A program made the translations under genes and the position numbers. A stretch of DNA of 64,000 nt from Kiloniella spongiae (GTDB lineage Bacteria > Pseudomonadota > Alphaproteobacteria > Kiloniellales > Kiloniellaceae): positions 434,001 through 498,000 of the forward strand of contig NZ_LAQL01000003.1 of the NCBI RefSeq assembly GCF_001026905.1. Reading direction: 5' to 3'. The notes under the pieces were generated by a model that saw only the letters and a list, made by a program, of their open reading frames with translations, searched no databases and had not been told where the DNA came from. Positions 7,480 to 16,265 of this stretch are shown here, piece by piece (positions within the stretch are counted from its first letter, which is position 1; every line of letters begins with the position of its first letter).

Positions 7480-9033
7480 CTAGTTTACGTTCCTCTCTAG
7501 TTTACGTTCCAGGGCCTTGGCTGTGGGGGTCATGGCCAAGCCACCTTTCCCGGTACAGCGAAGTTCGCAGGGGAGGGATTGTCCAACCTTGTGCATGGCA
7601 ATGATAACTTCATCCAAGGGGATAAGATGGTCAAAGCCGGCCATTGCCATATTTGCCGCTGATAATGCATTGCCAGCCATCATAACATTTTTCCCCAGAC
7701 AGGGCGCTTCAACGCGATTTGCGACGGGATCACAAATAAGGCCAAAGGTGTTTTGCAAAGCCATTGATGCTGCGGAAAGACATTGATCAAATGACCCGCC
7801 GAGTAAAGTGACCAGCCCGGCGGCGGCCATACCGGAACCTGACCCAGTTTCAGCCTGGCACCCCCCGATTTCAGCAGAAAAGGTCGCCATGCGGGCAATG
7901 AAAACACCAATCAGACCTGCTGCCAGCATTGCCTTTACTTTTTGATCTTCGTCCATGTTAAGGGCTGTTGCGACGCCAAGGCAGGTGCCGGGTAGAGTCC
8001 CGCATGAACCCGCCGTCGGGGCGGCAACAATAACGCCCATGGAACTCTTTACATCCATCAGGGCGGTTACCGAGAGAATTGCATCGTTGTAAAGCCCCAT
8101 ATTGAGAAAAGAATTCCCAGCTATTTTTTGCTTAAAGGCGGGGGCTTGTGCCGGATAAATCCGATCCATGTACTGGGTACCCTCAATGCCATCTGCAATG
8201 GACTTTTCAAGAATACGTACAATGTCGCGCATTTTTTCGAAGACTTCAGTTTCCGATATATTACCGCGTGCACTTTCGTACTTTAAGGCGAGTTCCCAAA
8301 GCGAGAGGTTTTTATCTTTGTTGTCGGAAATCATTTCTTCACTGGTGGTGAAGGGAAGTTTCATTTGGGTTGAGCTGCCAACCGGAAGGATGGGTGCCAG
8401 GTTTTTAATAGCTTTTATCTGATACTTGGCAGGCAAATTTTGCTCGGACAGTGCCTGTTGTCCTTTAATCCGTAGGACTTTCCCCTGTAATCCCTGATGT
8501 TCTTCAACTGTATCGACAAAAGATAAGTTATTTAATTGTTGGTGAAGGCTTGTATCTTCGGTCCAGATAAAGGTTTCATGGTAATCCCCGTAGAGAGATA
8601 ATTTGATGTCATCAATGGCGATGATTTCAATAATGCCGCCACCAATCGAGATCGCAATGATGCAGCAACTTTCACTATCATTGGTCAGAGTAAGTTTATA
8701 AGTATTGGGGTGTGTTGCGCCATAGTCGGTTATGGCTATTTCAACATCTGTGCCTTTCGCCTCAAGATGCTGTTGCGCATCTACCATACGATCATCTGTA
8801 ATCTCCCAACCCAGTAATCCTGTAAACAATCCCATGTCAGAACCTTGGCTGTCATGGGTTGGTTCCAGTGATCCGTTGGGATCGTATTCAATCAAAACTC
8901 TAGTGAACTCTCCGTTCATATAATCTCGTCCCAACCGCCCAATTCGATAGGCGGCAGCGACATGAGAGCTGGATGCTCCGCGCATAACAGGGCCAATGGC
9001 ATCGTTGAGAATAGAAGGGAAGTAATTATCCAT
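7480..9033 (-). CDS. L-serine ammonia-lyase, iron-sulfur-dependent, fused beta-alpha form
   Basis: 517 residues. The N-terminal part (about 1-215) is the beta/ASB and ACT-like region, starting with the GPVMRGASSSHVAA motif. The C-terminal part (about 240-515) is the alpha domain. Cluster cysteines are visible at C344 (PTAGSCGTLPG), C392 (EIGGCQAETG) and C434 (GLICDPVANR). The enzyme converts L-serine to pyruvate and ammonia in the cytosol. It is transcribed alone; the ABC/DapA-like operon behind it ends in a strong terminator. A CCACCC/GGGTGG dyad lies in its leader near 9098-9112. The 3' end carries a 17-bp tandem duplication that creates the present stop. Confidence 0.9.
   Translation of the reverse strand: MDNYFPSILNDAIGPVMRGASSSHVAAAYRIGRLGRDYMNGEFTRVLIEYDPNGSLEPTHDSQGSDMGLFTGLLGWEITDDRMVDAQQHLEAKGTDVEIAITDYGATHPNTYKLTLTNDSESCCIIAISIGGGIIEIIAIDDIKLSLYGDYHETFIWTEDTSLHQQLNNLSFVDTVEEHQGLQGKVLRIKGQQALSEQNLPAKYQIKAIKNLAPILPVGSSTQMKLPFTTSEEMISDNKDKNLSLWELALKYESARGNISETEVFEKMRDIVRILEKSIADGIEGTQYMDRIYPAQAPAFKQKIAGNSFLNMGLYNDAILSVTALMDVKSSMGVIVAAPTAGSCGTLPGTCLGVATALNMDEDQKVKAMLAAGLIGVFIARMATFSAEIGGCQAETGSGSGMAAAGLVTLLGGSFDQCLSAASMALQNTFGLICDPVANRVEAPCLGKNVMMAGNALSAANMAMAGFDHLIPLDEVIIAMHKVGQSLPCELRCTGKGGLAMTPTAKALERKLERNVN
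7481..7514. repeat. 17-bp tandem duplication at the 3' end of the serine dehydratase gene
   Basis: TAGTTTACGTTCC recurs with a period of 17 bases. On the minus strand the first copy reads as ERKLE and the second, shifted by two bases, as NVN-stop. Without the duplication the frame would end LEG-stop two codons after KL. It is a recent-looking in-gene duplication of no obvious function. Confidence 0.8.
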
Positions 9034-9166
9034 TGTTCGACCTGTCTTATTATCTGGTTAGGTATGAGCGGTTATAATGTACCTTAATAAAGTGTATCCA
9101 CCCATCGGGTGGTTTGTTAATTAAATCGTTTGCTACCCGGGCGTTTCATCGCGTGGAACAGGGAGG

Positions 9167-9202
9167 AAAAAAGCTGGACGAGGCAGCAGAAGCTCGTCCA
9201 GC
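9167..9202 (-). terminator. Rho-independent terminator of the ABC/DapA-like operon
   Basis: Read on the minus strand, GCTGGACGAG, a ten-base loop and CTCGTCCAGC form a perfect 10-bp stem followed by six T. It lies 27 bases past the stop of the DapA-like gene. Confidence 0.88.
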
Positions 9203-9228
9203 CGAGTAACTCTCAGTGATAGGGAAAA

Positions 9229-10122
9229 CTAGAGAGTGGGTAGTTCTGGACGGCAAGCGATTGCGTCGCGGATAATTTTTTCGGCTTTTTCACGCTGTGC
9301 GCCAATCAATGGCATACGTGGCATACGACAGCGATCGTTTGAACCGAGTTCAATCTGTTCAGCCAGCTTGATATTCTGAACGAGGTAAGTAGATACATCA
9401 AGATCCAGTAGAGGACGGAACCAGCGATAGATTTCAAGCGCTTCCTGATTACGACCAGCTTGCATTAGACGATAGATAGCAACAGTTTCTTTCGGGAAGG
9501 CAACCACAAGACCGGCAACCCATCCGATAGCACCGACGCTCAGAGCTTCATATCCAAGGTTATCTACGCCTGTGAAAACATCAAAACGGTCACCGAACTT
9601 GTTGATGATTTCAGTAGTGCGACGAATATCGTCAGAGCTTTCTTTGATCGCAACAAAACGTTTTTCGTCTGCGAGTTCTTCCATGATTTCTGGTGTCACA
9701 TCAACACGGTAAGCAACACGGTTTGAATAAATCATGATCGGAAGATCACTTGCTTCGGCAACCTGGCGCATGCTGGCGACAGTTTCGCGCGGATCTGTGT
9801 GGTAAATCGGACTTGGAACCAACATGATACCATCAGCGCCAGCTTCTTGAGATGCCTGGGCCATTGCACAGGCGTCACGGGTAGCGGCTTCGTTGATGGT
9901 CATGATTGCCGGTTTGTCGCCAGTGGACTCTTTTGCTGTTTTCAGAACAGCAATTTTCTCTTCTTTGGAAAGCATAGAGCCTTCACCAAGAGAGCCTGCG
10001 ACGATCAGACCGTCACAACCTGCATCCATTTGATAATCAAAGCAGCGTTTCATTTCTGCATGGTCGAGATTATCGTTCTCATCAAATTTTGTCGTGACGG
10101 CTGGGATAACGCCTTTCCACAT
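9229..10122 (-). CDS. Dihydrodipicolinate synthase/N-acetylneuraminate lyase family protein
   Basis: 297 residues with the TIM-barrel class I aldolase layout. The Schiff-base lysine is K160 (FVAIKESSDD), the barrel tyrosine Y132 (IMIYSNR), and the pyruvate-carboxylate loop GSLGEG at 43-48. True DapA has GTTGE at that loop, so lysine biosynthesis is unlikely. It is the last gene of an amino-acid ABC operon, which suggests catabolism of the imported compound. A pyrroline-4-hydroxy-2-carboxylate deaminase-like role (hydroxyproline degradation) is one option, but no epimerase or oxidase lies nearby. Substrate unassigned. Confidence 0.82.
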   Translation of the reverse strand: MWKGVIPAVTTKFDENDNLDHAEMKRCFDYQMDAGCDGLIVAGSLGEGSMLSKEEKIAVLKTAKESTGDKPAIMTINEAATRDACAMAQASQEAGADGIMLVPSPIYHTDPRETVASMRQVAEASDLPIMIYSNRVAYRVDVTPEIMEELADEKRFVAIKESSDDIRRTTEIINKFGDRFDVFTGVDNLGYEALSVGAIGWVAGLVVAFPKETVAIYRLMQAGRNQEALEIYRWFRPLLDLDVSTYLVQNIKLAEQIELGSNDRCRMPRMPLIGAQREKAEKIIRDAIACRPELPTL

Positions 10123-10191
10123 GGTCTTATTCCTGTACTGATTTCAAAAATGGTTAAGGGTAGTATATTTTATCCGGAAGAACAGTGATTC

Positions 10192-10914
10192 CTATCGGAC
10201 GTTTGCTAAAAACTTTTGGGTATGAACAGATTGTGGCGCACCAAAGATCTGTTCGGGCGGGCCAACTTCTTCCATGACACCCTGGTGGAAATAGGCAACA
10301 CGATCTGAAACATCACGGGCAAAGCCCATTTCATGAGTCACACAGATCATAGTCATGCCTTCTTCTGCCAGAAGTCTCATGGTATCAAGAACTTCGCCGA
10401 CCAATTCGGGATCCAGAGCAGAGGTTGCTTCGTCAAACAACATGTATTCGGGTTCCATAGCCAATGCTCGTGCGATAGCCAGACGTTGTTGCTGTCCCCC
10501 AGACAATGCTGACGGATAGACATCCAGTTTGTCGCCGAGCCCGACGTGTTTGAGTTGCTTTTCTGCGATGGATTTTGCTTGATCTCTGGATACCTTTTTG
10601 ACGATTTTAGGTGCCAGAGCAACATTTTCCAAAGCGGTGAGGTGGGGAAAGGAATTCCATTGCTGAAAGACCATCCCTAAACGCTGGCGCAGTTTATTGA
10701 TGTCGGTTTTCCTGTCATGAACAGGGGTACCGTCAACGACAACCTGGCCTTGTTGAATTTCTTCCAGTCCATTGATGCAGTAAAGCAGAGTTGATTTACC
10801 TGATCCGGAAGAACCAATAATGCTCAGAACTTCGCCTTTACTGACATTCAGGTCGATCCCCTGTAGCACGTGGAGAGCCCCGAAATATTTATGGAGTTGT
10901 TTGATCTCTATCAT
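10192..10914 (-). CDS. Amino-acid ABC transporter ATP-binding protein
   Basis: 240 residues from the ATG that overlaps the permease stop (ATGA). Walker A is [10 protein letters not shown]-loop VFQQWNSF, signature LSGGQQQR, Walker [13 protein letters not shown] and switch His VTHEMGF. This is the HisP/GlnQ subfamily for polar amino acids. The frame is open another 26 codons upstream, but that part overlaps the permease and shows no domain match. It supplies ATP hydrolysis at the inner membrane for the two permeases encoded upstream. Confidence 0.93.
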   Translation of the reverse strand: MIEIKQLHKYFGALHVLQGIDLNVSKGEVLSIIGSSGSGKSTLLYCINGLEEIQQGQVVVDGTPVHDRKTDINKLRQRLGMVFQQWNSFPHLTALENVALAPKIVKKVSRDQAKSIAEKQLKHVGLGDKLDVYPSALSGGQQQRLAIARALAMEPEYMLFDEATSALDPELVGEVLDTMRLLAEEGMTMICVTHEMGFARDVSDRVAYFHQGVMEEVGPPEQIFGAPQSVHTQKFLANVR

Positions 10915-11573
10915 GAGGCCCAACCTTCTTCGAGCTTTTTGGAGTATTTGGATAGGGGGTAAGACAGGGCAAAGTAGAATGCCCCGGCACATGCCAGAAT
11001 TATAAAGGGTTCTTGTGTTCTGGTAATCAGGATCTGGGATGCTCTCAGTAGCTCCAGATAACCCAAGACAGAAACCAGAGCACTATCCTTGATTACACTG
11101 AGCGCAACGCCGACCCATGAAGGGAACACGGCCCGCAGGCCGATTGGCCAGACAACGTAACGTAGATCATGCCAGTACGACATGCCAAGTGATCTGGCTG
11201 CGCGGCGCATGGGATCACCAACGGCGTCGATACCGCCGCGAACAACGTTGGCAACTAGAGCCGCCGTGTAGATGCTGAGAACAAACGCACCGGCAGCGAA
11301 GGGGCCCATTTTCCAACCGATGATCGGAAAGAAGTTATAAAACAGGATCAGCTGGATAATTAAAGGAACAGATCTAAAGACATCAAGAATGGTTCCGATA
11401 GTTACTTGTGCGAGCCATTTGGACTCTTGAAGCGCCCATCCGAATACACAGCCTAAAACAGTACCTATTGTAATCGAGACAGCAGAAATTCCGAGTGTGC
11501 GGCCTGCTGCTTCACCCAGAAAAAGTAAATCCGTGATCTGGAAGTCGCTGAAAAAGGAAGCAGAAGTACTCAT
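10911..11573 (-). CDS. Amino-acid ABC transporter permease (HisM/GlnP type)
   Basis: 220 residues with about five membrane helices and the EAA-loop pattern [23 protein letters not shown] near residues 143-165. This loop contacts the ATPase. The preceding permease gene lies 14 bases upstream, and the ATPase start overlaps the stop by four bases. This is tight operon packing typical of the polar amino-acid uptake family. Confidence 0.92.
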   Translation of the reverse strand: MSTSASFFSDFQITDLLFLGEAAGRTLGISAVSITIGTVLGCVFGWALQESKWLAQVTIGTILDVFRSVPLIIQLILFYNFFPIIGWKMGPFAAGAFVLSIYTAALVANVVRGGIDAVGDPMRRAARSLGMSYWHDLRYVVWPIGLRAVFPSWVGVALSVIKDSALVSVLGYLELLRASQILITRTQEPFIILACAGAFYFALSYPLSKYSKKLEEGWAS

Positions 11574-11587
11574 CTAGTTTTCCTCTC

Positions 11588-12247
11588 TCAATATCTGAAC
11601 AAACGTCTGGCGACAAGATTTGATGCCAGAAGAATGATTTTGACGATGATGTAATAAATGACAGCAGTCACAGCGAAGTATTCAAAAATGCGGTAGGTTT
11701 TTGACGCAAAGAACTGGGTTTCACCAGATAGTTCACGAAAACCGACCAGCATCCCCAGCGAGCTCATAAGCACAGCCCAAACCATTTGGTTTGTCATGGG
11801 GTGATAAACAATTTTCAAAACCTGCGGGATTATAATACGGACGTAAGTCTGTATCGCCGTCATGCCCAGAGATCTTGCCGCACGGACCTGGGTTTCCGGA
11901 ACCGCGAGAAAGCCACCACGGAAGTTTTCAGCCAGGTACCCCGCATTGTTAAAGGTTAGTCCCGCCAACACAATCAGATAGGGGGAAAGATGAAGACCAA
12001 AAGCACCCAAACCAAAGCCAAAGAAAAAGAGCTGGAAAAGGGCTGGTGTATTTCTGGCGATCTCAACCCAGGTTGTTGCGATCTGGCGCAGAGGTGTTGG
12101 CCCCTTCATACGAAGTAACGCAAGCCCCAGCCCGATTGCAATGCCAAGCAACATGGACAATACAGCTACTTCCAATGTTAAGAGACCTGCTTCCAATAAC
12201 TCTGGAATTTTTCTTAATACCGGACGCCAGTGAAAATTATAGTCCAC
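11588..12247 (-). CDS. Amino-acid ABC transporter permease
   Basis: 219 residues from a GTG start preceded by GGAG with eight-base spacing. Its size matches its partner (220). Membrane helices and the EAA loop (AARSLGMTAIQTYVRIIIPQVLK) are evident. The frame stays open 30 codons further upstream, but that extension is not typical. It pairs with the permease at 10911-11573 to form the heterodimeric channel. Confidence 0.9.
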   Translation of the reverse strand: MDYNFHWRPVLRKIPELLEAGLLTLEVAVLSMLLGIAIGLGLALLRMKGPTPLRQIATTWVEIARNTPALFQLFFFGFGLGAFGLHLSPYLIVLAGLTFNNAGYLAENFRGGFLAVPETQVRAARSLGMTAIQTYVRIIIPQVLKIVYHPMTNQMVWAVLMSSLGMLVGFRELSGETQFFASKTYRIFEYFAVTAVIYYIIVKIILLASNLVARRLFRY

Positions 12248-12396
12248 AAGTATTACTCCAACTAACCTCGACAAGGCACTGATCAAACACACAAAATAGT
12301 GCTTTGCCGAGAAGAAGAATGTTTGATGAATAATCACAGATCATCATGATTGCCAAACATCCTTAAGAGGTACCATTTGCCTGATACAATTGCGCC

Positions 12397-13212
12397 CTAG
12401 TACAGAACGCCGGGAATACGTAATTCAGGTGCTTCTCCACCAACATAGGCGTCCCAGAGTTCTTGATAACGGCCAGAACGTACCTGATGGGTTACAAAAA
12501 GGTTCAGATAGTTCAACCAGGTCACATCTTTACGCGGACCAACAACTGATGTGTAATCTGTTGTCCATGGCATACGGGGGCCAGCAACTATTGTATCGTA
12601 TTTTTCAACGATTGGCTTAACTGCCGTATTCGTTGTGATACCAACATCCGCTTTGCCTTGAGCAACAGCCAGGAAAACTTCGTTTTCACTTTGGTATCCT
12701 TGATAGAGGTTTTCTGTACCCCATTCCTTTGCAATCTTGAGGAATTCCTGTTCCGGAACAGTCCCGACAGCAGCAGCGACACGTTTGCCTTTCATGTCTT
12801 CAAAGGTCTTAATACCAGTTTCCTTACCTACAACAGCCTGAGCATAGTAAATTGCGTAGGGAATGGAAAAACCAACAGTCTTGGCACGGGCGAGGGAATC
12901 AGATGTACCACCAAATACAACATCAGCAGAGTTGGTCACAATCACAGGCAGGCGCTCTGCCCATGTGACCGGTAGAATTTCGTGTTCAACTTCCAGAGCA
13001 GCGGCGAGATCTTTACAATACTCGACATCAAAGCCAGCAGGCTCGTTGTTAGCATCGCGATAACCGATGGGGGGAAAGTCAAGAACAACGCCGCAACGTA
13101 GAACACCTTCGTCAATAACATCATCCAGCTTATCAGCTTGTGCTGCTGGTTGAGCAACAAATGCAGCCAGGCATCCGCCGAGCGCAAGTGTTTTCATAAA
13201 ACCTTTTATCAT
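12397..13212 (-). CDS. Amino-acid ABC transporter substrate-binding protein (SBP_bac_3)
   Basis: 271 residues from ATG 13212, with GGAGG five bases before it. Signal peptide about residues 1-26 (LGGCLAAFVAQPAAQA). The mature part starts DDVIDEGVLRCGVVLDFPPIGYRD and contains GFDVEYCKDLAAAL, typical of family-3 periplasmic binding proteins for polar amino acids. First gene of the five-gene import/aldolase operon, with a FadR-type palindrome in its promoter. The ligand is not known. Confidence 0.93.
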   Translation of the reverse strand: MIKGFMKTLALGGCLAAFVAQPAAQADKLDDVIDEGVLRCGVVLDFPPIGYRDANNEPAGFDVEYCKDLAAALEVEHEILPVTWAERLPVIVTNSADVVFGGTSDSLARAKTVGFSIPYAIYYAQAVVGKETGIKTFEDMKGKRVAAAVGTVPEQEFLKIAKEWGTENLYQGYQSENEVFLAVAQGKADVGITTNTAVKPIVEKYDTIVAGPRMPWTTDYTSVVGPRKDVTWLNYLNLFVTHQVRSGRYQELWDAYVGGEAPELRIPGVLY

Positions 13213-13330
13213 TTTTTCCTCCAACTGTTGAATTCGCTTTGTACCTTGTTGGTAAACGTTCCGATTAATTTTCCGGGATAACGTTCAGGCCAGTCGTCTT
13301 ATTTTTTATCTGGTTCTTGGTAGCCTAATT

Positions 13331-13362
13331 ATTGTATAATTCAGATTGTATACAATATTCAA
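13331..13362 (-). promoter_or_regulatory. Promoter and FCD-GntR operator of the amino-acid ABC operon
   Basis: ATTGTATACAAT (13345-13356) is a perfect palindrome and fits the FadR-subfamily operator form T-x-GT-xx-AC-x-A. A partial copy, ATTGTATAAT, starts at 13331. On the minus strand TTGAAT (13357-13362) and TTATAC (13334-13339) are spaced by 17 bases, so the palindrome fills the spacer of the likely operon promoter. This suggests repression by the GntR protein encoded at 13492. Confidence 0.65.
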
Positions 13363-13491
13363 TATAAATTTTTGCATTATTGCTTCTGCTTTAATAGATT
13401 TGCTTGAGCAACAAATATGAAAATAAAGTGATGCCTTTGTTACAAAAGAATTTTTTTAGAATTATGAAAGATTTACCTGAGGAGAAAAATA

Positions 13492-14157
13492 TTGAAAATT
13501 TTTGCAACGAACCTGGCAAAAACGGCTTCTTCTTCAGATGTGATCTTTGATGCGCTACGGGATTCTATTATTAGTGGGCAGATTCAGGCCGGGGAGTCGA
13601 TGCGACAAGCCCATATTGCAGAGCTGTTTAATGTGTCCCGTATTCCCGTCAGAGAAGCACTGAAAAGACTGGAAGCACAGGGCTTGGTTCAGTCCCTGCG
13701 ATACAAAGGTTATGTCGTTTCACCTTTGTCTCATGCAGAAATGGAAGAGATATACGAAATTCGAGCCAATCTTGAGCCGATTGTTATTGAAAAATCCGTA
13801 GCTAATATGAGTGACGAAACGCTGGAAGAGGCAAAGGAATACTGTGACAGCTTTTCTACAGAAGCTGAGGCATCTAAATGGGGAGAGTGGAACCGATTAT
13901 TTCACGAAACCTTATATAGAGATGCAGAACGTCCTTATCATCTCAAACTTGTAGGTGAGGCTATTGATCGGGTTGATTCCTATCTTCGGGCGCAGTTGGT
14001 CCTGACCAACGGGATGGAAATCGCCATTCGTGAACATCATGGCATTTTGGAAGCTTGTTTACAAAGAGATGGTGCGCTGGCAGCAAAACGAACGAGAGAA
14101 CATATCCTTGGATCTTATCGAGTGTTAATTGATTATCTTGGCAATCAATCGAAGTAA
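13492..14157 (+). CDS. GntR family (FCD subfamily) transcriptional regulator
   Basis: 221 residues with an N-terminal winged HTH (residues about 10-75, with AHIAELFNVSRIPVREALKRLEAQGLV) and a C-terminal all-helical FCD effector domain (about 80-215, metal/ligand residues near EIRANLE and HHGILEAC). TTG start seven bases after GAGGAG. It is divergent from the amino-acid import operon and faces a matching palindrome, so it is the likely local regulator, with the imported substrate or a product as effector. Confidence 0.92.
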   Translation: MKIFATNLAKTASSSDVIFDALRDSIISGQIQAGESMRQAHIAELFNVSRIPVREALKRLEAQGLVQSLRYKGYVVSPLSHAEMEEIYEIRANLEPIVIEKSVANMSDETLEEAKEYCDSFSTEAEASKWGEWNRLFHETLYRDAERPYHLKLVGEAIDRVDSYLRAQLVLTNGMEIAIREHHGILEACLQRDGALAAKRTREHILGSYRVLIDYLGNQSK

Positions 14158-14162
14158 ATTAG

Positions 14163-14612
14163 TTAAGCAAGATGGTCTTTTGTCTTGAGAAGAACACAAA
14201 CCAAAAGGCGCGTTACATCCGTACCGTTATCTGACAGGGGAAGCATCAGGCGGGAATATTTAATGTAATCTCTGTCCAGCCAACTGGCATCCAGATCGTG
14301 TAAAGTCGGTTCTTTGTGGGTAACAACATATTTGAATTGGGCTGTTACCTGGTCATATACAGGGCCGAGTATAATATCTTCTACAAATTTTCCTGTGTAA
14401 TCTACGCCCCAAATCTCTACTACTTTTGTGCCCATTAAAGTCGCTTCGTATCGCAGAGGATCGCTGTGAACTTTGTAAAGGCAGAGATTAGGGAGAAGAA
14501 GGGGAAAATCGATAGGATCAATATCTTTTCTGCCAGGGGCAAAGCGGTCACCGCGTTTTTTGTCCCAGTAATCATAGAGTTGTTTGTGTTCCGGGTAAGC
14601 AAACTCTAACAT
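14163..14612 (-). CDS. PAS_5-type PAS domain protein
   Basis: 149 residues from ATG 14612 (AGGA five bases before; a TTG lies one codon earlier). YDYWDKKRGDRFAPGRKDID is the family's opening pattern and DPLRYEATLMGTKVVEIWG its core. It is more divergent from the pair at 5588-6863 than those are from each other. A single sensory domain with no output domain; role unknown. It converges on the GntR gene with five bases between them. Confidence 0.78.
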   Translation of the reverse strand: MLEFAYPEHKQLYDYWDKKRGDRFAPGRKDIDPIDFPLLLPNLCLYKVHSDPLRYEATLMGTKVVEIWGVDYTGKFVEDIILGPVYDQVTAQFKYVVTHKEPTLHDLDASWLDRDYIKYSRLMLPLSDNGTDVTRLLVCVLLKTKDHLA

Positions 14613-14834
14613 CAATATCCTATTCGTGAAGCGCAGGAGCCATTACTGCTATGACCTAATAATGACACAAACAAAGGGAATTGGAAATTCTGTTTGTTAC
14701 GTCTGTTTATCCTTGGGTGATACAAGATCTTGTGAACAGGCAAGAGGGGTGATATTTAAGCCAGATCATTCACGGGTGACTGATGTAAGAACGGGACACC
14801 CTGCGCAAGATTTATTCTTTAGGGAACCATCGCG

Positions 14835-15824
14835 ATGGGCGACAAAAATCAGGACTTTCAGCAAGCGCTAATAAATAGGCTTACTGATGCTACTTACCCC
14901 GAACTTCCAAAGCATTATCAAGGCAAGGTTCGGGATGCGTATGATCTTCCTGATGGCCGTCGGATCATGATTGCGACAGATCGGCAGTCTGCGTTTGACC
15001 GTATATTAGCAGCAGTCCCCCACAAAGGACAAGTTCTGAACCAGACAGCCCGTTTCTGGTTTGAACAAACGGAAGACATTTGCCCGAACCATGTTATCAA
15101 CTTTCCGGACCCAAATGTTGTTATTGGTCGCAACCTTGAAATGCTGCCGATTGAAATGGTGGTTCGTGATTACATGACTGGGTCAACTGAAACATCAATC
15201 TGGCCCATGTACCAGCGGGGCGAACGCAATCTTTACGGTCACGATTTCCCGGAAGGTTTGAAAAAAAACCAGAAGCTTCCTGAGACAATTATCACGCCGA
15301 CAACAAAGGCTGCCCAAGGTGACCATGATGCCCCGATTACGGCGGCTCAAATTGTTGATCAGGGTGTTTTATCCAAAGGTGTTTGGGAAGAACTGGCGCG
15401 CTTGTCCCTGGCTCTTTTTGCCCGCGGTCGTGAAATTGCAGCGAAAAACGGACTTATTCTGGTTGATACAAAGTATGAATTTGGGGTTGATCAAGACGGT
15501 CGAATTACATTGGCTGATGAAATTCATACACCGGATTCAAGTCGTTATTGGATCGCTGAAAGCTATCAGGAACAGATGGGCAAAGGCCTTGAACCTGAAA
15601 GTCTGGATAAAGAATTTTTGCGTTTATGGGTAAGTCAGCGTTGCGACCCCTATAGAGATGATATTCCCGAAATTCCAGATGAAACCTTAGAAATTTTCAG
15701 TGAAAAATATATAAACCTGTTTGAACGGGTGACGGGTGAAGTCTTTAATCGCGAAAGCTTTGATCAACCGCTGAGAAATCGTATTCGGGATAACCTGGCA
15801 AAAATCTTACCTGAGTATTTTTAG
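14835..15824 (+). CDS. purC: Phosphoribosylaminoimidazole-succinocarboxamide synthase
   Basis: 329 residues. SAICAR synthase joins aspartate to CAIR with ATP in purine synthesis. Visible marks are GKVRDAYDLPDGRRIMIATDRQSAFDR (22-50), EMVVRDYMTGSTETS (112-126), LILVDTKYEFGVD and DEIHTPDSSRYW. Its length is that of the long form found in some bacteria and in eukaryote-like lineages, rather than the ~240-residue form. ATG follows AGGGA. It stands alone, apart from other pur genes. Confidence 0.93.
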   Translation: MGDKNQDFQQALINRLTDATYPELPKHYQGKVRDAYDLPDGRRIMIATDRQSAFDRILAAVPHKGQVLNQTARFWFEQTEDICPNHVINFPDPNVVIGRNLEMLPIEMVVRDYMTGSTETSIWPMYQRGERNLYGHDFPEGLKKNQKLPETIITPTTKAAQGDHDAPITAAQIVDQGVLSKGVWEELARLSLALFARGREIAAKNGLILVDTKYEFGVDQDGRITLADEIHTPDSSRYWIAESYQEQMGKGLEPESLDKEFLRLWVSQRCDPYRDDIPEIPDETLEIFSEKYINLFERVTGEVFNRESFDQPLRNRIRDNLAKILPEYF

Positions 15825-15860
15825 GGTATAGGCTATTATCTTGGTTAAAGGGGGCTTGTG

Positions 15861-16187
15861 ATGCCCGAGCAATCATATTGTTACATATGGGAATTTATCG
15901 TCAAAGAAGGCGCGAATAGCCATTTTGAAGACTTTTACGGCTCCGAAGGTGATTGGGTGCAGCTCTTTACCATGGGGGCTGGCTATATCAGAACAGAACT
16001 GGTTCAGGACCAAACAGATCCTCAACGTTATCTGACTGTTGACTATTGGGTTACCGAAGAAGATTTTCATGAGTTCAAGAAAATCTTTAGTCAGGAATAC
16101 CGTGATCTTGATCAGGAATGCGAAACCCTGACGCTTAAAGAGAGAAAGATTGGGGAGTTTGCCAATCTAAACACTGCTTTTCATTAA
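15861..16187 (+). CDS. Small ABM/dimeric alpha-beta barrel-like protein
   Basis: 108 residues from ATG 15861 (GTG one codon earlier), after GGGGG. The pattern WEFIVKEGANSHFEDFYGSEGDWVQLF, then a strand region GYIRTELVQD and a helix FHEFKKIFSQEY, matches the ferredoxin-like dimeric barrel of antibiotic-biosynthesis-monooxygenase-type proteins. No catalytic residue can be named. It follows purC by 36 bases and may be co-transcribed. A hairpin ends the unit. Confidence 0.65.
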   Translation: MPEQSYCYIWEFIVKEGANSHFEDFYGSEGDWVQLFTMGAGYIRTELVQDQTDPQRYLTVDYWVTEEDFHEFKKIFSQEYRDLDQECETLTLKERKIGEFANLNTAFH

Positions 16188-16220
16188 TGGTGGCTCTTTC
16201 TTTATTTTGTAGTTAACGCA

Positions 16221-16249
16221 ATGGCCACACTTTACCGATGTGTGGCCAT
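16221..16249. terminator. Bidirectional hairpin between convergent genes
   Basis: ATGGCCACAC, a nine-base loop, and GTGTGGCCAT give a perfect 10-bp stem between the plus-strand ABM-like gene and the minus-strand chemoreceptor. The T tracts on both sides are weak, so efficiency is uncertain. Confidence 0.55.
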
Positions 16250-16265
16250 TGTTAATTTGAGGATC

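Noticed and set aside
9098-9113. CCACCC/GGGTGG dyad as a terminator
   Set aside because: No proper T tract in either direction; it may only be a leader structure of the serine dehydratase gene.
9229-10122. True DapA for lysine biosynthesis
   Set aside because: GSLGEG replaces the GTTGE motif, and the gene sits in an amino-acid uptake operon.
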